A DNA stretch of 64,000 bases from Flavimaricola marinus. GTDB lineage: Bacteria > Pseudomonadota > Alphaproteobacteria > Rhodobacterales > Rhodobacteraceae. Position 1 is the stretch's first letter. Every line of letters starts with the position of its first letter. The position numbers were made by a program, and so were the translations under genes. The notes below the pieces were generated by a model. It saw only the letters and a list, made by a program, of their open reading frames with translations. It was not told where the DNA came from and did not search any database. The DNA is taken from the NCBI RefSeq assembly GCF_900184895.1, contig NZ_FXZK01000008.1:92457-156456 (forward strand). Direction: 5' to 3'. Positions 43,787-52,000 of the stretch are shown here, piece by piece.

Positions 43787-44492
43787 CGGCACCGTCCCGC
43801 ATCAAATCTCCCATCGTCCGAACCGCCCAGCCCTTTTGTTTCGCCAGCAAGATGAGGCGGCGGGTCATTTCCAAGACATAGTCGTGATGATCCGAAGGGG
43901 AAAGCTGATCGCGGCGGGGTTTGTCAAAATCGTGCAGCAGAATCACGCCGCCCTGCGCGGCCTCGACCTCGGCGAGCACCTCGTCGATGGGGCGGGGGGC
44001 CCAGCTGTCGCGCGGGTCGATGCTCCACCACGCCAGCCGCCAGCCGGCGGCGGCGGCAAGGGTGCCAAGGGTCAGCTTGCCGTAAGGCGGGCGAAACAGG
44101 GTGCCGTCGCCGCCAAGGGCATCCACGGTGACGCGGCCCGCGCGCATGTCGCGGATCGCCCGAAGCGGGGGCACTTTCCACGCATTGGAATGGCTCTGGG
44201 TGTGCGAACCGACCTCGTGGCCGCGGGCCAGAACCTCGGCCACCCGGTCCGGGCGGGCGGCGGCGGCATCGCCGATCATGAAGAACGTCGCCCGAAGGTT
44301 CTCGGCGTCGAGCAGGTCCAGCAGCTCTGCGGTCAGATCGGTGCCCGGACCGTCGTCATAGCTCAGCACAAGCGATCCGCGCACCTTGTCGCGCAAAAGG
44401 GATTCAGAGCGGCGGCGCACCAGAAACGGCAGGGCATACCAACCGACGACGATGATAAAGGCGGTCAGGACAAAGAGAAGCGCAATGGTCAC
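43779..44492 (-). CDS. Membrane-anchored polysaccharide deacetylase
   Basis: A 237-residue CE4-family enzyme with an N-terminal membrane anchor (residues 1-25). All NodB motifs are intact: SYDDGPG, SHTQSH, FRPPYGK, and LLHDF near the end. With the anchor, the catalytic domain probably faces the periplasm, unlike the soluble deacetylase at 24995. The start is GTG 44492; the ribosome-binding site is weak. It is the first gene of the operon with the split glycosyltransferase and is divergent from the aminotransferase gene. Confidence 0.88.
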   Translation of the reverse strand: MTIALLFVLTAFIIVVGWYALPFLVRRRSESLLRDKVRGSLVLSYDDGPGTDLTAELLDLLDAENLRATFFMIGDAAAARPDRVAEVLARGHEVGSHTQSHSNAWKVPPLRAIRDMRAGRVTVDALGGDGTLFRPPYGKLTLGTLAAAAGWRLAWWSIDPRDSWAPRPIDEVLAEVEAAQGGVILLHDFDKPRRDQLSPSDHHDYVLEMTRRLILLAKQKGWAVRTMGDLMRDGADV

Positions 44493-44677
44493 GGGGGGCG
44501 CGGGCCTTCCACTAAATCCTTTTGAAAGAGCCTAGAGCAATGCGGTTCACGGCGCAACGGCGGGGCGGGGATTTTGGCCGGCTCCGGCTCGGTGACGGCC
44601 CCGATGCGGATCGCGATCCCGGCCCCGATCTCCTGCACCGATTTCAGCGCCGATCCTGGCCGCGTCACCGCGCTCTC

Positions 44678-44706
44678 TTGGACAATGCCGAACCCTGATC
44701 TAGGGT
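44678..44706 (+). promoter_or_regulatory. Candidate promoter of the aminotransferase gene
   Basis: TTGGAC at 44678-44683 and TAGGGT at 44701-44706 are separated by 17 bases and lie 28 bases before the ATG at 44735. The surrounding 240-base gap between the divergent genes holds no other feature. Confidence 0.4.
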
Positions 44707-44734
44707 GAGCCAACCCCACGCCGGAGTCTCCGCG

Positions 44735-45907
44735 ATGACCTATTCCGACTACGTCTACGTCTGCCGTCCGCAACTGCCCGATGCGGAGGCCATCGCCGGA
44801 TACATCCGGGGGATCGACAGCCGCAGGCACTACAGCAATCGCGGGCCATTGGTGCAGCAGCTCGAAGAGCGGATCGCCACCAGCTTCGAGCGGCCCGCCC
44901 ATGCGGTGCGGTCGACCTCGTCGGGAACCTCGGCGCTCGAAGTGGCGATCCTCGCCAAGACCGGGCTGGCCACGCCGGACAGGCCGCTGGCGCTGATCCC
45001 GTCCTTCTCCTTTGCCGCCACCGGGCTGGCGGTCGAGCGCTGCGGCTACCGGGTGCATTTCGTCGATATCGATCCCGAGACATGGGCGCTCGATCCGGTG
45101 GCGCTGGCCCGCCATCCGCTGCTGGATCAGGCCGGGCTGATCGTCTCGGTGGCGCCCTACGGGGTGCTGCCCGACATGGCCGCGCTCGAGGCGCTGCACG
45201 CGGCCACCGGGGTGCCGGTCGTCGTGGATGCGGCCGCCGCCTTCGAGGCGGTGCTGGACCACCCCGACCAGATCTCGCAGAGCGTGCCGCTGTCGCTCAG
45301 CTTTCACGCCACCAAGACCTTTTCGACCGGCGAAGGCGGGGCGGTGATCTGGGACAATCCGGCCGGGCAGGACATGGTCCAGCAGGTCTCGAACTTCGGC
45401 TTCTTTCTGTCGCGCGAATGCAAGGTCGCGGGGACGAATGCCAAGATGAGCGAATACCACGCCGCCGTGGGGCTGGCGATGCTGGACGAATTCCCGGCCC
45501 GGCGGCGCGATTATGCCCGGGTGTCGGCGCTCTATGCCAAGGCGGCCGAGGTCTGCGATCCGGGCGGGGCGATGCTGCTGCCGCCGCGGGTGTCCTCGGC
45601 CTATGCGCTGTTCGAGGCACAGGATGCGGCGCATTTCGACCGGGCCGAAAAGATCCTGCTCGGCGGCAAGGTCGAGACCCGGCGCTGGTACGAGGACGGC
45701 CAGCACACCCAGCCGCATTTCGCCGCCGCCGGCTCCGATCCCCTGCCGGTGACGGACAGCCTGAGCCGCAAGCTCATCGGCCTGCCGATGGCGCATGATC
45801 TGGCGGCCCATGACGTGGCGCGCGTGGTGCGGCTGTTGCAGCAGGCGGCAGAACCGGCGGCCGGGGCGCCGGATCCCACGCATGGTATGGCGACGAGCCC
45901 GGCCTGA
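44735..45907 (+). CDS. DegT/DnrJ/EryC1/StrS-type sugar aminotransferase
   Basis: A 390-residue PLP-dependent enzyme. STSSGTSALEVAI binds the cofactor phosphate, VVDAAAAFEA stacks on PLP (Asp), and FHATKTFSTGEGG carries the Schiff-base lysine. It would transfer an amino group to a keto-sugar. ATG 44735 has GGAG 9 bases upstream. It lies upstream of kdsD, kdsB and kdsA on the same strand, separated from kdsD by 217 bases. Neighbourhood with Kdo genes resembles loci for 8-amino-Kdo synthesis, where an aminotransferase of this family (KdnA) acts. Substrate not proven. Confidence 0.88.
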   Translation: MTYSDYVYVCRPQLPDAEAIAGYIRGIDSRRHYSNRGPLVQQLEERIATSFERPAHAVRSTSSGTSALEVAILAKTGLATPDRPLALIPSFSFAATGLAVERCGYRVHFVDIDPETWALDPVALARHPLLDQAGLIVSVAPYGVLPDMAALEALHAATGVPVVVDAAAAFEAVLDHPDQISQSVPLSLSFHATKTFSTGEGGAVIWDNPAGQDMVQQVSNFGFFLSRECKVAGTNAKMSEYHAAVGLAMLDEFPARRRDYARVSALYAKAAEVCDPGGAMLLPPRVSSAYALFEAQDAAHFDRAEKILLGGKVETRRWYEDGQHTQPHFAAAGSDPLPVTDSLSRKLIGLPMAHDLAAHDVARVVRLLQQAAEPAAGAPDPTHGMATSPA

Positions 45908-45978
45908 CAGCCGCTGGGGCCGGGCCCCAGATCTGGGGGTCGGGCTGCTGACACGGCCCCAATGCCGAAAACGACACC

Positions 45979-46011
45979 GACGCCATACCGACGTGATACC
46001 GACGCCATACC
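45979..46011 (+). repeat. Three-copy 11-base direct repeat
   Basis: GACGCCATACC, GACGTGATACC and GACGCCATACC run without gaps, ending 113 bases before the kdsD start. The ATACC core is shared with the repeat at 21200-21238. Confidence 0.55.
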
Positions 46012-46124
46012 GCAGCGGCCTTGACGGAAATGTCAGTAGGGTCGGGCGGCGATCCGCAGCAAGGTTGCACAGGCGCGCAAATCAGGGGAAACAGAGGCGC
46101 ACCCCGCAAGGCAGGACCCCGCCG

Positions 46125-47102
46125 ATGACCGCTGAAATGCCGCCCAAGACCGCTGACGTTCTGGCCACCGCGCGGCGCGTGCTCGAAATCGAAGCCGCCG
46201 CCGTCTTGGCCATGTCAAACGCCTTGCCCGCCGATTTCGCCGAGGCCGTGGCCCTTGTTTTACAGGCCAAAGGCCGGGTGGTGCTGTCGGGCATCGGCAA
46301 GTCGGGGCATATCGCGCGCAAGATTTCCTCGACCCTGGCCTCCACCGGAACGCCCTCGTTTTTCGTGCATCCCGCCGAGGCCAGCCACGGCGATCTGGGC
46401 ATGGTGATGCCGGGCGATGTCTGCGTGCTGGTCTCGAACTCGGGCGAGACCGCGGAACTGGGGGATCTGATCGCCCATGCCCGCCGGTTCTCGATCCCGA
46501 TCATCGGGATTTCCGGCAATGAAAACAGCACCTTGATGAAGGCCGCAGATCTGCGGCTGACCCTGCCTGCGGCGCCCGAGGCCTGCATCATCGGGCTCGC
46601 GCCGACCACCTCGACGACGCTGACGCTGGCGCTTGGCGACGCGCTCTGCGTGGCCGTGATGGAGCAGCGCGGCTTCGTCTCCGACCAGTTCCGTACCTTC
46701 CATCCGGGTGGCAAACTGGGGGCGCAACTGGCCACCGTGGCACAGCTGATGCACTCGGGCGACGACCTGCCTCTTGTGACGGCCGGCACCCGCATGGACG
46801 ACGCGCTTCTGGTGATGAGCGCCAAGGGCTTCGGCGTGGCCCTGGTGCTCGATGAACAAGGGGTTCTGGCCGGCCTGATCTCGGACGGCGACCTGCGCCG
46901 CCACATGGACGGGCTGACCGGGCGCACCGCCGGAGAGGTCGCCACCAGACAGCCCCGCACAGCGCCCCCCGACATGCTCGCCGCCGAGGCGGTGGGGGTG
47001 ATGAACAGCGCCATGATCACCGCCCTCGTGGTCACCGACCCCGAGGCCCGTCCGGTCGGCCTCCTGCGCCTGCACGACTGCCTGCGCGCGGGCGTGGTCT
47101 AG
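46125..47102 (+). CDS. kdsD: Arabinose-5-phosphate isomerase (KpsF/KdsD)
   Basis: A 325-residue enzyme converting ribulose-5-phosphate to arabinose-5-phosphate, the first step of Kdo synthesis. The N-terminal SIS domain has SGIGKSGHIARK, SNSGETAELG and PTTSTT. Two CBS domains follow from about residue 205, with SAKGFGVALVLD and ISDGDLRR. Length is normal. ATG 46125 has AGGA 8 bases upstream. It is followed 28 bases later by kdsB. Confidence 0.92.
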   Translation: MTAEMPPKTADVLATARRVLEIEAAAVLAMSNALPADFAEAVALVLQAKGRVVLSGIGKSGHIARKISSTLASTGTPSFFVHPAEASHGDLGMVMPGDVCVLVSNSGETAELGDLIAHARRFSIPIIGISGNENSTLMKAADLRLTLPAAPEACIIGLAPTTSTTLTLALGDALCVAVMEQRGFVSDQFRTFHPGGKLGAQLATVAQLMHSGDDLPLVTAGTRMDDALLVMSAKGFGVALVLDEQGVLAGLISDGDLRRHMDGLTGRTAGEVATRQPRTAPPDMLAAEAVGVMNSAMITALVVTDPEARPVGLLRLHDCLRAGVV

Positions 47103-47130
47103 TGATGCCCTTTGCTCTAAGGTCCTGAGA

Positions 47131-47922
47131 ATGAAAACCGTTATCATCATCCCCGCCCGCTACGCCTCGCAGCGCTATCCCGGCAAACCGCTCGTCGAGT
47201 TGCGCGGCGCGGACGGGGTCTCCAAGACCCTGATCCAGCGCAGTTGGGAGGCCGCGGTCGCGGTGTCAGGCGTCGATGCGGTCTATGTGGCCACCGACGA
47301 CGACCGCATCCGCGACGCCTCGCTTGGCTTCGGGGCCGAGGTCATCATGACCTCGGATCAATGCGAAAACGGCACCGCGCGCTGTGCCGATGCGATGGCG
47401 CGGGCAGGGCTCTCGGCGGACCTGATCGTCAACCTGCAAGGCGACGCGCCGCTGACGCCCGCATGGTTCGTCGAAGACCTGATCGCGGCGATGGCCGCCG
47501 ATCCCGAGGCGCAGGTCGCCACCCCCGTGGTGCGCTGCGATGCGCAGACCTACGGGCATTTCCGGTCCGACCGCGAGGCAGGCCGGGTCGGGGGCACCAC
47601 CGCCGTATTCGGGGCCACCGGACGGGCGCTTTACTTTTCCAAGGAGGTCATCCCCTATATTGATCCCGCCCGCCGTGCGGACAGCTGGGACGCGGTGTTC
47701 CACCATGTCGGGCTCTATGCCTACCGCCCCGAGGCGCTGGCGCTCTATCAGACGTGGCAGGCGGGCCCGCTGGAGCGGCTTGAAGGGTTGGAACAATTGC
47801 GGTTTCTGGAGAACAACCACCCGATCACCTGCGTCGAGGTCGAGGGCCGGGGCCGGGTGTTCTGGGAGCTCAACAACCCCGAAGACGTGGCCCGTATCGA
47901 AAGCATCCTGATCCATGAGTAG
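47131..47922 (+). CDS. kdsB: CMP-Kdo synthetase (3-deoxy-manno-octulosonate cytidylyltransferase)
   Basis: A 263-residue cytidylyltransferase activating Kdo with CTP. Family motifs are [36 protein letters not shown] and [12 protein letters not shown]. It departs from classical KdsB at QGDAP (usually QGDEP) and ENGTARCAD (usually SGTER), so it may accept a modified Kdo. It overlaps the start of kdsA by eight bases. Catalytic Asp residues for metal binding appear to be kept. Confidence 0.9.
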   Translation: MKTVIIIPARYASQRYPGKPLVELRGADGVSKTLIQRSWEAAVAVSGVDAVYVATDDDRIRDASLGFGAEVIMTSDQCENGTARCADAMARAGLSADLIVNLQGDAPLTPAWFVEDLIAAMAADPEAQVATPVVRCDAQTYGHFRSDREAGRVGGTTAVFGATGRALYFSKEVIPYIDPARRADSWDAVFHHVGLYAYRPEALALYQTWQAGPLERLEGLEQLRFLENNHPITCVEVEGRGRVFWELNNPEDVARIESILIHE

Positions 47923-48766
47923 CGCTCTGCAAACCCGCACCGTAATGGTCGGTGACATCGCCATCGGCGGCACCGCGCCCTTCGCGCTGATCACCGGCCC
48001 CTGCCAGTTGGAAAGCCGCGAGCACGCACGGATGATGGCCGAGCGTATCGCCGAGGCCTGTGCGGCCACCGGCACGCGCTTCATCTTCAAGGCCAGCTAC
48101 GACAAGGCCAACCGCTCCTCGATCAGCACCGAGCGGGGCATCGGCATGGACAAGGGGCTGCAGATCCTCGCCGACATCCGGGCCGAGTTCGGCTGCCCGG
48201 TGCTCACGGATGTGCACGCCGCCGATCAATGCGCGGCGGCGGCCGAGGCGGTGGACGTGATCCAGATCCCTGCGTTCTTGTGTCGTCAGACCGATCTGCT
48301 CTTGGCCGCAGGGGCCACCGGGGCCGCGATCAACATCAAGAAGGGCCAGTTTCTGGCGCCTTGGGATATGGGCAATGTGGCCGCCAAGGTGGCCAGCACG
48401 GGCAACGAGCGGATCCTGCTCTGCGATAGGGGCACGTCCTTTGGCTACAACACGCTGGTCAGCGATTTCCGGGGCCTGCCGGTGATGGCGGCCACAGGCT
48501 ATCCGGTGGTGTTCGACGCGACCCACTCTGTGCAGCAGCCCGGCGGGCAGGGGACGACCTCGGGCGGGCAGCGGGAATTCGCCCCGGTGCTGGCGCGGGC
48601 CGCCTGTGCGGTGGGGGTCAACGCGCTGTTCATCGAGACCCACGAAGACCCCGACAACGCACCGAGCGACGGGCCGAACATGATCCCGGTGGATCAGATG
48701 GCCGCGCTGATCGGGACGCTGCGGGCCTTTGATGATCTTGCCAAGGGCGGGCTTGGCTCAAACTGA
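47915..48766 (+). CDS. kdsA: Kdo-8-phosphate synthase
   Basis: A 283-residue aldolase condensing phosphoenolpyruvate and arabinose-5-phosphate. Motifs: [45 protein letters not shown] and [12 protein letters not shown]. The Cys in GPCQLES is the metal-ligand position of metal-dependent enzymes; the metal-independent E. coli type has Asn there. It overlaps kdsB and closes the kdsD-kdsB-kdsA operon. No gene for the Kdo-8-phosphate phosphatase (KdsC) is present nearby. Confidence 0.93.
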   Translation: MSSALQTRTVMVGDIAIGGTAPFALITGPCQLESREHARMMAERIAEACAATGTRFIFKASYDKANRSSISTERGIGMDKGLQILADIRAEFGCPVLTDVHAADQCAAAAEAVDVIQIPAFLCRQTDLLLAAGATGAAINIKKGQFLAPWDMGNVAAKVASTGNERILLCDRGTSFGYNTLVSDFRGLPVMAATGYPVVFDATHSVQQPGGQGTTSGGQREFAPVLARAACAVGVNALFIETHEDPDNAPSDGPNMIPVDQMAALIGTLRAFDDLAKGGLGSN

Positions 48767-49099
48767 GGTGTCAACGGGCTTACAGTAAGAATGTTTCGCA
48801 ACAAGCGAAGAAAGACCCCCTATTTCCTGCCACGTTCGCTCCCACGTTCGCTCATCCTCACATGGTTTTGCGAAGAGAGTGACACTTCTGCTTTGCAGAT
48901 GTCGGACACTTTAACTTTGCGCTTACATCCCGCCCTCGCATAAGGAAGATTATGTTCTATAAGCCGTGATCCCCCGGCAAATCGAGGCGCGTGTTCCAGC
49001 GGACATCGCTGTGGCTCAGGCAGAACTTGGCCTCTGCCCAAGGCCCTGATACCACTCTGCTTGTCCTTCCCCGCAAAGACCCTTGGTGGCGAGAAATCA
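48767..49099. other. Intergenic region before the giant glycosyltransferase
   Basis: No gene seen. After the kdsA stop there is a small hairpin (TTCGC-AACAA-GCGAA near 48795-48809) and a two-copy 12-base tandem repeat, CCACGTTCGCTC, at 48830-48853. AT-rich sequence at 48900-48965 probably holds the promoter of the next gene, but no clear -35/-10 pair was identified. Confidence 0.5.
48830..48853 (+). repeat. 12-base tandem repeat, two copies
   Basis: CCACGTTCGCTC is exactly repeated at 48830-48841 and 48842-48853, about 250 bases upstream of the giant glycosyltransferase gene. Confidence 0.55.
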
Positions 49100-52000
49100 A
49101 TGACCGACAGCCCGGTTCCGCAGCTTGACGACACAGATGCTTCCGACCGGCCCGCTCAGGTCGGACGCTTGGGGCACAGAGCCATCACGCTCAGCCATGA
49201 TACCAACCGGATCGGCCTGTCGCAGGGCCTCGATTTGACGTGGAAGGCCCCCGGAATTCCGGCGGGGCCGGATGGCGTCACCGCTGATGTCGGCAAGGCC
49301 GACGGTGTCGACCTCGTGCGGTTCGGCCTGCCCGGCAATCTCGGCTGGGTGCGCCTGAACCTCACCCTCGACAGGCCCGGAACCGAGACGCCGATGCTGC
49401 TGGCCGTGCGGGCGCTGGTCCGGATCGGCACCGCGGACGTGCAGACCGACGTGCCGCTGGTGCAGCCCGCATTGTCATGGATCAAACGCACGACGGGTTC
49501 GGCCGAAGTGATCGGAAGCACTGCCGCCAAACTGCCGCTGCACACGCCCGACTGGCATCTGATCGAGGCGCAACTGCTCTGTGCCCCGGACAGCGACAGC
49601 CACCAGATCGGTCTGATCCTGCAACTGCCGGACTCGGCCCAGGTCGATCTGGGGCCGCTCCAGACCGCCTGGTTCGATGCCGATCCCGCCACCGGCGAAC
49701 TCGCCCGCCAGATCGCCGAACAGCCCGCCGCCCCGGTGCAGCCGTTCCGCATCAGCCCGCTGGCGGAAGGCCCCTCCGGCGAGATCGTCGGCCAAACCCT
49801 TGCCGCGCCTTTCACCGCCACGGCCGGGCTGAGCGGCACCTCCCTCACCGGTCAGGTCCTGGCCGACGCGCCGCCAGAGGTGGTGCTGCGGCTCGGCGAT
49901 GCAGAGCAACGGCTGGCATTGGGCCATGGCGCAGGCCTCTCGGTGCCGCTCAGCGACGAGCTTTGCGTGCCCTACGGGTTCAATGTGCCGCTGGTGCAGC
50001 TCTTGGCCCGCGCAAACGGGCCGCTCACCGATGTGACCTGTCATCTGCCCGCCGACGACGCCGGCCTGTCCGCGCCCTTTGCCCGGATCCCGCTGCCGGC
50101 GGCCTATGGCGGGTTGCTCACGCGGCAGCCAGAGACCGGCACCGCCGAGACCGCCGCCGTCAGCCTGTTTCACACCCCGCCCCAAAGCGGGCCCGACCCC
50201 TACCGCAAACTGCTCTACCGGGCGATGACGGACACGGATGCACGGCCCGGTGATCTGGACGACGCCATCGGCCGGCTCGAAGCCAGCGACCGGCCCGCGC
50301 CGCCCGTGGTCCTGCATCTGCATGGCATCGCCCATGTGCTGGCACCTGCCGCCGATGCCGTCGAGGCCGAATTGCTGCGCCGCGACTATGTCGACCGACT
50401 GGGCTATTTCGCGCATCTGGGCGGCATCATCCTCTGGACGATCGACAGCCCGCTGCCGGAACAGACCCTGTTCGAGCCGGTCTGGCATGCCCTGGGGCAG
50501 GACATCGCCGATCTGGCCCGGATCGTGCATGTGCATTCGAACGCCGCCCGCGCGCGTGTCACCGCCCTCTGGCAGATACCACCTGACCGGATGCTCGTCG
50601 CGGCACATCCCTCCTACCTGGATCACTATCCCGACTACGTCAGCCGCCACGAAGCCCGCGTACGGCTGGGGCTGGAAGACGCCACCGGGCCGGTATTCCT
50701 GCTGCAGGGGCGGCTCAGCCCGGACAAGGGGATCGACGATCTGATCGCGGCCTTTGCCATCCTGCGCAAAAGCCAGCCCGACGCATGGCTGGTGATCATG
50801 GGAGAGACGGCACCGCCGCTGCGCAAAGGCGAGCTCAACCGAAGCTACGGGACATTGCCGAACGTCCGGGTCGTCGAGACCACCGTCGCGGACACAACGC
50901 TGCAATGGTATTACAGGGCGGCGGATTGGGCGGTCCTGCCCTACCGCGACGTGATGACCCCAAAGGCGTTGATCTGCGCGATGTCCTTTGGCCTGCCCGT
51001 CGTCGCCCCCGATCTGGGGGCAATCCCGGATCTGGTGACACCGGGGGTGACGGGCATTCTGTATCCGTCCGACACCGGCGATCACATCACCCCTCTGGCC
51101 GCCGCGATGGCCGAGGCCGCCGCCCTGCCCGCGCCGCAGGTGCAGGCCATGGGCGAGGCCGCCACCGGCGCGATCACGCCGCACAGCCGAACCGTGCTCG
51201 CCAATGCCCTGAGCACCGCGATCGCACAGGCCTGGCCCGGCGAAACGGTCGAGATCGCCTTTGACGACCGGCCCCGCGAGGCCCGGCTGATGGGCGCGGC
51301 CTTCCCGCCTTCGCAGCCGGCCCGCACCGCGGTGATCATCCTCAACTATGGGCATGCCGACGATACGGCCCGGCTGATCGGCACTCTTCGGGATGGAACA
51401 GACACTGATTTCGATGTCTACGTCGTCGACAACTGCTCTCCCAACCTCTCCGAATTCGATCTGGTGACGCGGTTTCCCAAGGCGCATATACTCCGACTTC
51501 CCGAGAACCTGGGCTATGCCGGGGGCAACAACGCGGCGCTGCGGCTGATCGCGGATCTGCCGTACCAGTTCGTCTGGATCCTCAATCCCGACATGGTCGT
51601 CCCCCCCAAGGCGCTCAGCCAGCACATCGCGGCCGCGCAGGATCACCCGCAGACCAACATCTTCGGCCCGGCCCTGCTGCGCGGCGGCGCCGCACCGCGA
51701 CTGGCCTCGGCCGGCTCGTATATCTCGCTGGTCGACGGGCTCTCCACCGGGCACCTCTATGCAGGCGACCTGCCCGAAGTGCTGCCCAAGGATCCGTTCG
51801 AAGCCGAATTCATCACCGGGGCGGCGGTCTTCCTGCGGGCCTCAGCCTTGGCCGAGATCGGCACGATACCGGAGGACTACTTCCTCTATTTCGAAGAAAC
51901 CGCATGGCTGATCGCCGCCAAGGCCAAGGGCCACCGGGCGCTGGTTCTGCCGCACATCCGGCTCGCCCATCACAAGCGCTCCGAGGACGGCGACCTGCCT

